Below are positions 16,528 through 24,832 of a stretch of 43,052 bases of DNA, piece after piece. The position numbers and the translations under genes were made by a program. Source of the stretch: CAZEGI01 sp964512105 (lineage in GTDB: Archaea > Altiarchaeota > Altiarchaeia > IMC4 > CAZEGI01); assembly GCA_964512105.1 (NCBI GenBank), contig CAZEGI010000006.1, forward strand, positions 1 to 43,052, given 5' to 3'. The notes beneath the pieces are model-generated. The model saw nothing but the letters and a program-made list of their open reading frames with translations. It was not told where the DNA came from and did no database searches. Each line of letters starts with the position of its first letter. The first letter of the stretch is position 1.

Positions 16528-18393
16528 ATGCGCGTTTTACTTGTTCATTCGGATTACCTGAAGTTCGAGGCCAAGAGGAAGGCATTGAATACCGTAGAGG
16601 AGCTTAAAGAAAAAACCGGCTCAGCCGAGGACGTTCTTGTGGCATTCATCGCCGTTGAAAAAATCGATGAGAGCAATCCGAAGTCTGTTGAGAAACAGTT
16701 TCTGGACGACATCAGGGAAACGTACAAAAAAGTAAATGCGAAATCCATCGCGCTGTATCCGTACGCGCACCTCTCCAGCGACCTTGGAAGTCCAAAAGTT
16801 GCGCAGCAGATTCTTGACGATTTGTATGACGAACTGCGTGCGGACTTTAAGGTGATAAAGGCACCGTTTGGTTGGTACAAGAGTTTTGAGTTGAAGTGCA
16901 AGGGACATCCGCTGAGCGAGCTTTCAAGAACGATTGTTCCGGAAGGTGTTGAGAAAGAGGTTGTTTCAAAGGCGCTCGGCGACGAGGAAAAGGTAAAGTC
17001 CTCGTGGTTCATAATGACGCCGGACGGAAAGTTGCATGATGTTGGAAAATTCAACTATAAAGGCCACGAGAATCTGAAAAAATTCAGCATGTATGAAAAG
17101 GAAAAGAAAAGGGTTGCGGAGAAAACCCCGCCGCACGTGGAACTCATGCGAAAACTCGAGTTGGTGGACTACGAACCCGGAAGCGACCCCGGGAACATGA
17201 GATACTACCCGAAGGGGAGGATGGTTAAGGCGCTGTTGGAGCAGTACGTTACGGAAAACGTTCTTGATTACGGCGGGATTGAGGTTGAAACCCCGATAAT
17301 GTACGACTTCGAACACCCGACGCTCGCAAAATACCTGAACAGGTTTCCGGCGAGGCAGTATGTTCTGGAAAGTGAAAAGAAGAAGTATTTCCTGAGGTTC
17401 GCGGCTTGTTTCGGGCAGTTTCTGATAGCGCATGACGCGACACTTTCATACAAAAATCTCCCACTAAAATTGTACGAGATGACCCGCTACAGTTTCAGAA
17501 GGGAGAAAAGCGGTGAACTCACGGGTCTGCGGAGATTAAGGGCATTCACCATGCCGGATGTTCACGCTCTCTGCCAGGACATGAAGCAGGCGATGGATGA
17601 GTATAAGAAAAGGTTGAAGTTGTGCATCGACACCATCGAGGGGGCAGGTTTAACAAAAAATGACATAGAACTTGCAATCCGAGTCACAAAAGATTTTTAC
17701 GATGAGCATAAAGAATTTGTAGAACACATCGTAAAGACCGTTGGAAAGCCCGCGCTCGTGGAGATGTGGGACGAGCGCATATTCTACTTCGTGCTGAAGT
17801 ACGAGTTCAATTTTGTTGACGCCCTGGACAAAGCATCGTGCCTTTCAACGGACCAAATCGACGTTGAGAACGGCGAACGCTACGGCATAGAGTTCGTTGA
17901 TGTTGACGGAAACAAGAAAAACCCAGTAATACTTCACTGCTCGCCGTCGGGAGCGATTGAGCGCATCATTTACGCACTGCTTGAGAAGGCGCACATGGAC
18001 GTGCAGAAGGGTAAAAAACCAATGTTACCTTTATGGTTATCGCCGACGCAGGTGAGGATTATCCCGCTGTCAGAGGGATATAACGATATAGCAACAAAAA
18101 TTTCTGAAAAAATTGAGAAAGAAAATATCCGCGTGGATGTTGACGACAGGAACGAAACCATGGGCAGCAAAATCCGGGATGCGGAAAAGGAGTGGATTCC
18201 GTTCATTGCAGTTGTTGGGGAAAAGGAAAAGGCCAGCGGGAAATTGCAGGTCAGGATTCGCGAAACTGGAAAACAGGAAATAGCGAGTACGGAACAGATT
18301 GTAAGAATTATAAAAGAAAAAACCAAAGGAATGCCGTATCGGGGACTGCCACTACCAAGATTGATTTCTAAGAGGCCACGGTTTGTTGGGTAG
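16528..18393 (+). CDS. thrS: Threonyl-tRNA synthetase, archaeal type with N-terminal editing domain
   Basis: The 621-residue class II synthetase charges tRNA-Thr. The N-terminal 140 residues (MRVLLVHSDYLKFEAKRKAL, LYPYAHLSSDLGSP, APFGWYKSFELKCKGHPLSE) form the archaeal editing domain related to D-Tyr-tRNA deacylase, which removes serine. The catalytic core follows with motif 1 near GGIEVETPIMYD, the zinc Cys in RFAACFGQF, motif 2 MTRYSFRREKSGELTGLRRLRAFTMPD and motif 3 SPSGAIERIIYALLE. An anticodon-binding domain from about 500 ends the protein. Everything expected is present. TTTATTAT about 27 nt before the ATG suggests a leaderless start. Confidence 0.95.
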   Translation: MRVLLVHSDYLKFEAKRKALNTVEELKEKTGSAEDVLVAFIAVEKIDESNPKSVEKQFLDDIRETYKKVNAKSIALYPYAHLSSDLGSPKVAQQILDDLYDELRADFKVIKAPFGWYKSFELKCKGHPLSELSRTIVPEGVEKEVVSKALGDEEKVKSSWFIMTPDGKLHDVGKFNYKGHENLKKFSMYEKEKKRVAEKTPPHVELMRKLELVDYEPGSDPGNMRYYPKGRMVKALLEQYVTENVLDYGGIEVETPIMYDFEHPTLAKYLNRFPARQYVLESEKKKYFLRFAACFGQFLIAHDATLSYKNLPLKLYEMTRYSFRREKSGELTGLRRLRAFTMPDVHALCQDMKQAMDEYKKRLKLCIDTIEGAGLTKNDIELAIRVTKDFYDEHKEFVEHIVKTVGKPALVEMWDERIFYFVLKYEFNFVDALDKASCLSTDQIDVENGERYGIEFVDVDGNKKNPVILHCSPSGAIERIIYALLEKAHMDVQKGKKPMLPLWLSPTQVRIIPLSEGYNDIATKISEKIEKENIRVDVDDRNETMGSKIRDAEKEWIPFIAVVGEKEKASGKLQVRIRETGKQEIASTEQIVRIIKEKTKGMPYRGLPLPRLISKRPRFVG

Positions 18394-18429
18394 AGATTTA
18401 ATAAGACGTAGTGTGTATTAGTTTATATA

Positions 18430-19626
18430 ATGAAACGCACCTGGATTTCGGTTACGCTGGTGTTGTTCGTTTTTGTAGTTTCTGTTAGTGCTGGGATTAG
18501 TAAGAGTCTTCTGTCGAATATTATAGGTTTGGCTATGCAGGGGGATATCGGTGCGATTAAGAATGCTCTTCAGGAGGGAGGCTTTACGGTTAAAGAGGGA
18601 GGTACAACAGAGCCAAAAGCATCTTGCAGTAAGGTAGGTATTATATGCAAGGAGACGTGGGAAGAGAACGTGATGGGGTACAACCAGTATAAGTCCGCAG
18701 AGCATATAGATGGTTGTAACGACCCGTCCGAGGTGACAATTCTGGTAGATCGATATGATGATGGATTCGGAGGTTATGTGAAGGATATGTCCACTGCGGT
18801 TGGCAAATGGACATGTAACGAAGAAACCGGTCGTTGTGAATTTGAAATGGAAGAGGACTGCAAGGGGCGTGAGTGTATTATAGATGGTGATGGTGGGGGG
18901 AAATGCATGGGGTGCGGTTATAATGGGCGGGATGGTGCATGTGTAGATGATGAAGGAGAGCACCTCCCGGAATGCACTGAGGGGGATATAAAACTGTATT
19001 GGGATTGTGAGGAAGGCGAATGCGTCGAACATGAAATCGTATGTAGAGGATGGGAAAGGTGCAGTAAAAAAAATCAAGGGCTTACATGCGTTTTTGGATG
19101 CCGAGAGCTATCAGATAAGATATGCGAAGAATTTGGAACAGATAGCCAAGATAAGTACACACCAAAGAACGGTAATTGTGAGGATAAAATTTCGATAAAT
19201 TACGAGTGCGACATAGAGGATGCTGGTTGGGATTATAACGGAAATAAGATTTATGTAAATAAATTTGACCCTAATAAGAATCCAACGGGAAAATGTATTG
19301 AAGTCAGAAAGGAATGCGGGGGACACGAAAGTTGTTGGACGGCAGTTCTCTTTGCTGAGGGAGACGAGACGTATAGCTATTGCCGTCTCTGCAAATACGA
19401 GGACGGTACGCCAATTGAAACCATGGGAAGTCCAACCGAAACATGCGAAACCCTGCTTCGTAACGCTTTACGCTATCAATTTGGCGATAGTGGTTGGGTA
19501 GATACATGCACGATAAAAGTTATCTATGACGAGCAGGTTGATTACATTGATCCTATAACAGGGGTAGAATACACACCACACCTATGTGGCGGATGTTACA
19601 AAGAACAGTATACGCCCCCCTTTTGA
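18430..19626 (+). CDS. Cysteine-rich secreted protein, unknown function
   Basis: The 398-residue protein begins with a clean signal peptide (MKRTWISVTLVLFVFVVSVSAG) and has 29 cysteines by my count, spread through acidic, Gly/Asp-rich sequence. Pairs such as CKGREC, CMGC, CEEGEC and CRLC recur, suggesting repeated small disulfide- or metal-binding modules. No family is recognised. Codon choice and lower GC look different from neighbouring housekeeping genes. The stop codon TGA lies inside the TTTTGAT linker of a partial copy of the hairpin repeat described at 19621-19649, so the 3' end may have been set by insertion of that element. Confidence 0.7.
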   Translation: MKRTWISVTLVLFVFVVSVSAGISKSLLSNIIGLAMQGDIGAIKNALQEGGFTVKEGGTTEPKASCSKVGIICKETWEENVMGYNQYKSAEHIDGCNDPSEVTILVDRYDDGFGGYVKDMSTAVGKWTCNEETGRCEFEMEEDCKGRECIIDGDGGGKCMGCGYNGRDGACVDDEGEHLPECTEGDIKLYWDCEEGECVEHEIVCRGWERCSKKNQGLTCVFGCRELSDKICEEFGTDSQDKYTPKNGNCEDKISINYECDIEDAGWDYNGNKIYVNKFDPNKNPTGKCIEVRKECGGHESCWTAVLFAEGDETYSYCRLCKYEDGTPIETMGSPTETCETLLRNALRYQFGDSGWVDTCTIKVIYDEQVDYIDPITGVEYTPHLCGGCYKEQYTPPF

Positions 19627-19649
19627 TTAAACTTTTGTTAAAAGGTTAA
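19621..19649 (-). repeat. Half copy of the two-hairpin repeat (hairpin A plus linker)
   Basis: Read on the minus strand this has a hairpin A with the CTTTTAACAAAAG core (stem TTAAACTTTT/AAAAGGTTAA on the plus strand, 9 of 10 pairs, 3-nt loop) followed by ATCAAAA, as in the copies at 26661 and 38019. Hairpin B is missing; coding sequence lies there instead. Confidence 0.55.
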
Positions 19650-19726
19650 GGGCGAAGTTTGCTAGTTGATTATTAACCACCAATTCTTCGGTGCCTTTGC
19701 ATTAATAATGCATTCTATAAACCACA

Positions 19727-19734
19727 TTTAAATT
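19727..19734 (+). promoter_or_regulatory. TATA box of the transglycosylase-like gene
   Basis: TTTAAATT lies about 24 nt before the ATG at 19754, so transcription likely starts at or near the start codon. No Shine-Dalgarno is seen. Confidence 0.5.
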
Positions 19735-19753
19735 TCAAATCGGATATTATATT

Positions 19754-21397
19754 ATGCGAACACGTCGACAGAGACCTGCAGAATGGCTCGTTGCTGAGAG
19801 AGGTAAGATTGCGGGGGATGTTCCAGAACGGGAGTTACCAAGGATAAAGGAACCTGGCGCACTCGAGGGCTGGACGAGAGTGGTGATAACTCCGGAGAAT
19901 GCCCCTCGCCCTGGTATGGGCCTCAGAGAGCTTGGATTTGATGCGAAATTCACTGGGCGCGGTTATGTTGTAGCAGGTGAAAGAGGTTGCGTTTTCCTTG
20001 TTCCACCTGCAAATGAAGTGGTTCAGGTCGGCTACAAAACTAAGAGCGGAGGATGCATCTGGAGGAGACAGATAGACCCGAGGGATGCACGGGGCCTAAG
20101 CCAGAGGAGAAGTGTTCAATTAAGAGATGCAGGAATAAACCTGAGCGAGTATGCAGATGCAGTAGAGGCGATAACCGAAGATGTGAACCATGCATTGAGC
20201 CGCGAGAGACCATGGTTCACTCCAAATCTAGGTGTCAACCCGCAACATCTCAGAGACAGGAACTTGTTCAGAAAGTATGGTGTTGGCGAGAAGGGATGGG
20301 ATGTTATACCCCCAGACTCTGTTTTTGTACGCGCTCAGAACCGGAGGAGAGAGTGGGTGTATTACGACCCACTCTGGACGACACGCCGCGAAGCTTTTGC
20401 TGAGGGCTTGGGTATTGTGGCGGCAACATCTACGGCGGTTGGGGCAGGATTATGGTATGTAAAGGGGAAAATCGAGGAGAGAAGAAACATCCAAAAAAAA
20501 GTCCGGAGGGTATTCCCCGACCTGGACAGACTCAGGGGCCTTACACCCGAGCAGGTAATTAGAGAATACGCAGCGAGGTATGGTTTTGATGACAGATTGT
20601 ACATTCAACGATGCAATGAGCTGGGTCTAGAAACGCTGGACCAACTCATTGGCCTTGGCATAGCGGATATGGAAAGCGACTGGCAACCAAGGGAATCGCC
20701 GGATGGTGCTCAGGGAGTCATGCAGTTGATGCCCGGAACAGCGCACGATGTGTGGTCAAGGGACTGCATTCAACTGGTCGGTCGTGGAGAAGAGGGTTAC
20801 CAAATTTGGAGACGTCTTGTAAGAGATGGGTCGAGAAGAACGTGGGATAACATGGTTGAACTGAGGCAGGGGATTGCGGAAGCAAATCAGGATTATCACG
20901 AAAATCTTAAGCTTGCAGAACAATTGGGTGAAGAGTCGCGGCATCAGCCCACCTGGGATGCATGGGGGGGAGTCGCAGAAAGGTTGGGTCAGGCCCAGGA
21001 TGCATACGCTGCTGCATCAAGGAGACGCGACGAGTTGGACATGAATTGGCATAGGGTGATTTCAGATACATATCAACCTATAAACATTACACAGGGCTTG
21101 TGGATTGGACTTGGGCACTTTGGCGAACTGTGGGGGAAATACCGTAGTCATGGAAGGGTCGAGGGCTACAGGGAAGCCGCACTCGCAGCATACAACTGCG
21201 GTGAGGGATACGTTGATGCAGCCGTAGCTGACTGTGAAGAGGGAACAAGAGGAAAAATAACATGGGGCGATATCAGGGGTAAACTGAAGTACGTGAGGAT
21301 AGGTGGTCACCATCCGGATATGGATGAGGTAACCCCCTATGTCAAGCATAACGGCATGTACCACGATTTGCTGCTAAGGAAGATGAGCGGGAGATAA
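19754..21397 (+). CDS. SLT-type lytic transglycosylase-like protein in an archaeon
   Basis: The C-terminal part matches the soluble lytic transglycosylase fold: GIADMESDWQPRESPDGAQG with catalytic Glu at E307, VMQLMPGTA (322-330), and, after an insertion of about 110 residues, ALAAYNCGEGYV (476-487), the usual AAYNxGxG motif. Bacterial relatives cleave peptidoglycan, which archaea generally lack. Residues 217-236 form a likely membrane helix; the 216 residues before it are of unknown family. There is no N-terminal signal peptide. It may attack bacterial walls, a pseudomurein-like polymer, or serve as a structural lysozyme fold. The gene stands alone with its own TATA box. Confidence 0.75.
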   Translation: MRTRRQRPAEWLVAERGKIAGDVPERELPRIKEPGALEGWTRVVITPENAPRPGMGLRELGFDAKFTGRGYVVAGERGCVFLVPPANEVVQVGYKTKSGGCIWRRQIDPRDARGLSQRRSVQLRDAGINLSEYADAVEAITEDVNHALSRERPWFTPNLGVNPQHLRDRNLFRKYGVGEKGWDVIPPDSVFVRAQNRRREWVYYDPLWTTRREAFAEGLGIVAATSTAVGAGLWYVKGKIEERRNIQKKVRRVFPDLDRLRGLTPEQVIREYAARYGFDDRLYIQRCNELGLETLDQLIGLGIADMESDWQPRESPDGAQGVMQLMPGTAHDVWSRDCIQLVGRGEEGYQIWRRLVRDGSRRTWDNMVELRQGIAEANQDYHENLKLAEQLGEESRHQPTWDAWGGVAERLGQAQDAYAAASRRRDELDMNWHRVISDTYQPINITQGLWIGLGHFGELWGKYRSHGRVEGYREAALAAYNCGEGYVDAAVADCEEGTRGKITWGDIRGKLKYVRIGGHHPDMDEVTPYVKHNGMYHDLLLRKMSGR

Positions 21398-21487
21398 AAG
21401 TTTGTGTAATGCTATCAAGCCTTAACTGATTTTATTTTAAAAAACCAACAAATTTAAATACCCGATTCGTAATGGTTATTCTGAAAA

Positions 21488-22147
21488 ATGGCCAACACGG
21501 AACAATCGAAAAAATCCGCAGCAATCGAGGCGGTGAAGTGCGTTCCCGAAGGGAATACGATTGGTTTGGGGACCGGGAGCACTGTGAACTACTTTATCGA
21601 AGAGCTTGCAAAGAGTAGGAAGAACGTCACCTGCGTTGCTTCGTCGTTGGCGACCGAAGCGCTTGCAAAAAAATTAAAGCTGAAGCTCACGACGCTGAAC
21701 GAGCAGCCGCGCCTGACGCTGTATGTTGACGGCGCTGACGAGGTTGACAAGAACTGGAACCTCATAAAGGGGGCAGGCGGCGCTCTTACGAGGGAAAAGA
21801 TACTTGCATCTGCTTCAAGGGATTTTGTTGTTATAGTGGATGAAGGTAAGATGGTCAAAAATCTTGGTGGGGTTGTGCCTGTGGAGGTCATTCCGTTCGC
21901 GCAGGCGTTTGTTGAGAATGAGCTTCGAGAGATTACTGCGGAGCCGGTGCTTAGACCGAAGTTCACAACTGACAACGGCAATATTATTCTTGATGTAAAA
22001 AATCTTGATTTAAGCGACCCGCTGGATTTGGAGGGATTACTGAACAACATTCCGGGTGTCGTGGAAAACGGGATTTTCGCGATGAGGATTCCGGACAAGG
22101 TGATTATAGGTAAAGGCAAGGAAGCGGACGTTCTTGGTGGTGACTGA
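21488..22147 (+). CDS. rpiA: Ribose-5-phosphate isomerase A
   Basis: The 219-residue enzyme interconverts ribose 5-phosphate and ribulose 5-phosphate. Landmarks are the phosphate loop GLGTGSTV (26-33), ASSLATEALAKK, the active-site DGADEVD (81-87) and KGAGGALTREK (94-104), all conserved. Length is typical. A TATA box TTTAAATACC lies about 33 nt upstream. The stop codon is directly followed by the ATG of prefoldin alpha with no spacer, so the two are translationally coupled. Confidence 0.95.
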   Translation: MANTEQSKKSAAIEAVKCVPEGNTIGLGTGSTVNYFIEELAKSRKNVTCVASSLATEALAKKLKLKLTTLNEQPRLTLYVDGADEVDKNWNLIKGAGGALTREKILASASRDFVVIVDEGKMVKNLGGVVPVEVIPFAQAFVENELREITAEPVLRPKFTTDNGNIILDVKNLDLSDPLDLEGLLNNIPGVVENGIFAMRIPDKVIIGKGKEADVLGGD

Positions 22148-22582
22148 ATGGAAGGAAAGGACAAGCAATCCGAATTGAGAGATGTAATCGCAAGGACCGA
22201 GGGTTACAAAAGGCAGCTCGGGGAGATGGCATCGCAGATGCAGATGGTAAACGCTGCGCTTGACGAGATTGACATAACTTCCGATGCTCTGGACTCATTA
22301 AAGGAGAACAAAAAAGGGACCGAGATTCTTGTTCCGATTGGTTCCGGCTCGTATGCTAAGGCCGAACTGAAGGACAACGAAAAGGTCCTGATAAATCTTG
22401 GGGCAAACATATCTGCTGAAAAAACCATCGCCGACGCTAAAAAAATCCTCGAGGCGAAGAAGGAAAAGCTGAATGCTGCGAGAAAGAAAATCGGTGAAAC
22501 CGCAGCCGAACTGGAGAATAAACTCGCGGAACTGAACGAGGTCGGTGAAGGGCTGGTTAGGGAGATGCAAACTAAGAAATAA
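22148..22582 (+). CDS. pfdA: Prefoldin subunit alpha
   Basis: The 144-residue protein has the prefoldin alpha layout: an N-terminal coiled-coil helix, the central beta hairpin with ILVPIGSGSYAKAELKDNEKVLINLGA, and a C-terminal coiled-coil helix. It forms the jellyfish-like chaperone with the beta subunit, delivering unfolded proteins to the thermosome. It immediately follows rpiA. In many archaea pfdA is followed by ftsY; here a 2.2-kb dehydrogenase-like gene lies between them. Confidence 0.93.
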   Translation: MEGKDKQSELRDVIARTEGYKRQLGEMASQMQMVNAALDEIDITSDALDSLKENKKGTEILVPIGSGSYAKAELKDNEKVLINLGANISAEKTIADAKKILEAKKEKLNAARKKIGETAAELENKLAELNEVGEGLVREMQTKK

Positions 22583-22589
22583 CCGAGGG

Positions 22590-22601
22590 TATTTAATTTA
22601 G
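22590..22601 (+). promoter_or_regulatory. TATA box of the glutamate-dehydrogenase-like gene
   Basis: TATTTAATTTAG lies about 24 nt before the ATG at 22619, in the short gap after pfdA. It indicates the gene can be transcribed separately from rpiA-pfdA. Confidence 0.5.
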
Positions 22602-22618
22602 CAATCGATAGATATAGT

Positions 22619-24796
22619 ATGCGCAGTAGGACTTCTCAAGTATCAAAAACATCAGGTAGGGCACGTGCACCTCTCCCAGATTTGAGAGAACACGGGTTTA
22701 GCGAGGATTTGCTGGAACGGATTATACCTGATGGAATTTCTGCACCGATAAGGGAGCGTGGAATACGCGACCTTGTCACTGCCCTAAATAACTTTGGTGA
22801 GATTCTTCCAGAGAGCATGAGTCCAGAAGAATTGGTATCATTCGTTAGGAGTAGCAATGCCTTTGATGAGTATAGAATAAGAAATAACCTTGGCGTTACG
22901 GTCGTTTTCCGTGGTGAGGTGCACAGGGCATATCCCGGAGAAAAACCACTTTTTATAGCATACACTGAAGGGGGGGAACTACAGGACAAAAGCGTGTTAA
23001 TCGGGATGCTGGATGAGGGTGTCAGGCTTGCGGAGGCAATGCAGATTAAGAATATACTCTGGGACACCCCGTGGGACGGTGGAAAGACGATAGTTGCATC
23101 CGAAGGAAAAGCCTACAGAGCGATAACCACAGTATACGGCGAGGAAGAACTTGAAGACTATGTTCTTGGTAAAGGAGGGGTACGGTTTACAAGGATAGTT
23201 GAGGGTCAGGACAATCAAGAACACGAAGACAAAAAAGCGATAATAGAGGATTGGGTAGCATCATCGATAACCGCGGGCGTTCTTGGCAGGAGTTACATCG
23301 CTGGGCCAGATATGAACATGTCAAAGGATATGATGAGCGTCATAGTGAACAAGGCATTTGCAGTGGCTGAAGAATTGGGGATAGAGAACTTCCCACTGGC
23401 GACTACGAGCAGGTCAATCGAGGAAGGTGGTTTTGACCACTTCAAATGGAGTGTCACAAGCCGCGGTGTTGTTGAAGGAATGCTCGCTGTGATTCGGCGC
23501 AAAAAACTCATGGAACGCATGGGCATAGACACGAGCAACCTCTCGGTCATAATCCAGGGTTTTGGAGATGTTGGTTCTGGCGTAGCGAAGATAATAATAG
23601 AAGAGTATCAGAGGTACGGGATAAAGATTGTTGGGGTATCAGACAGACATGGTGCCATATACGACTCAAATGGTCTGGACTACGACCAGTTAATGGGAAT
23701 ACGGCGTGTTTTGGAGGACGCGGAAGAACGCGGATTGGATAAGGATAGGATACACACGACAGATTTGTATGAGGGTACTGTTGAAAGACGCTGGACTGCT
23801 GCGGCAGGTGAGAACATAGACGAGCTTTTGGAGCAGGAGGCAACGATACTTGTTCCTGCTGCAGGGCCTAATGCCATAACAAGCGCTAATGTTGGTAAAC
23901 TCAAGGTCAAGATGATTATAGAAGGCGCAAACAACGCAATAGAACGCGGCCTGGAGCGGCAATTACATGATAATGGTATACTGTATTTCAGAGGTGAGCT
24001 GATGAATGGTGGTGGCGTTTACACCTCCACCGATGAATTCTTCCACTTCATGATGGAGCGCGACCGGCTTAGGGAGCACGTTGATGAGTATAGAGTGCAT
24101 GTACTTGATGGAATAACAGACCTTGTGATATCCAATGTAGATATGGTTCTGGACAGACTTGAGATGGAACCTCACAAGACAATCACGGACATCGTTTATG
24201 AAACCACCCATGAAATGCTTGAAAGAAGAACTGAGAGGTTGAGGCATATAACGCCAAACCTTGGAAGACGCGCGGATGCCGATGTTGCAAGAAGCCGTGG
24301 CATGATGCCCAAGACCATGGCAATCACAATCGCAGCATCTGAGAGTGCCCGCGAAGAGATTGCATACCAGCATGCTGACACGCTCACACTTTACGACACC
24401 ATGCAGGGAACTTACAGTCGTGAACGCGGCCAGGATATATGGAGTGACTATCTTGACCGACGTAGAACCGCCGTGTATATACTTGGAAAACTCCGCGAGA
24501 GAAGTGTTGAAGAGTTGGGTGAGCACCTTAGGGACAACAGCAGACTGTTGCAGACGCTGACGGATATAATACGCACGGGGAGAGACCATCCGGTCGTAAT
24601 TAAGAATGCAATAGAGGCCATCGGCAATATTATGGGCTGGATTCCAGAAAGGCAGCGAGAAGACCCGGATAGTTTGGCGTGTCAGATAAATGAGGTACTA
24701 AAAGGAAACGAGAATCATCCGAATGAGAGCATAAGATTCTGGTCGAAGTGGACCCGTGAGAAGATGGGGTATTTATCTGTAGCAGATAATCACTAA
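22619..24796 (+). CDS. Glu/Leu/Phe/Val dehydrogenase-like protein with long C-terminal extension
   Basis: Residues about 70-540 follow the glutamate-dehydrogenase fold: MQIKNIL and TPWDGGKTIV (matching the two active-site Lys blocks), YIAGPDMNMS (catalytic Asp), the NAD-binding IQGFGDVGSGVA, EGANNAIE, and GGGVYTSTDEF. The first family lysine block (KGGLRFHP in GDH) is replaced by PLFIAYTEGG, so the substrate carboxylate contact differs and the substrate may not be glutamate. Normal GDHs have about 420 residues; this has 725. The added C-terminus is helical and suggests HEAT-like repeats (HPVVIKNAIEAIGNIMG, HPNESIRFWSKWTREKMG). An Arg-rich N-terminal extension of about 60 residues is also unusual. 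Confidence 0.72.
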   Translation: MRSRTSQVSKTSGRARAPLPDLREHGFSEDLLERIIPDGISAPIRERGIRDLVTALNNFGEILPESMSPEELVSFVRSSNAFDEYRIRNNLGVTVVFRGEVHRAYPGEKPLFIAYTEGGELQDKSVLIGMLDEGVRLAEAMQIKNILWDTPWDGGKTIVASEGKAYRAITTVYGEEELEDYVLGKGGVRFTRIVEGQDNQEHEDKKAIIEDWVASSITAGVLGRSYIAGPDMNMSKDMMSVIVNKAFAVAEELGIENFPLATTSRSIEEGGFDHFKWSVTSRGVVEGMLAVIRRKKLMERMGIDTSNLSVIIQGFGDVGSGVAKIIIEEYQRYGIKIVGVSDRHGAIYDSNGLDYDQLMGIRRVLEDAEERGLDKDRIHTTDLYEGTVERRWTAAAGENIDELLEQEATILVPAAGPNAITSANVGKLKVKMIIEGANNAIERGLERQLHDNGILYFRGELMNGGGVYTSTDEFFHFMMERDRLREHVDEYRVHVLDGITDLVISNVDMVLDRLEMEPHKTITDIVYETTHEMLERRTERLRHITPNLGRRADADVARSRGMMPKTMAITIAASESAREEIAYQHADTLTLYDTMQGTYSRERGQDIWSDYLDRRRTAVYILGKLRERSVEELGEHLRDNSRLLQTLTDIIRTGRDHPVVIKNAIEAIGNIMGWIPERQREDPDSLACQINEVLKGNENHPNESIRFWSKWTREKMGYLSVADNH

Positions 24797-24832
24797 TTTG
24801 GAGTACGTAGATAATTCTGGTATCTTATCAAG

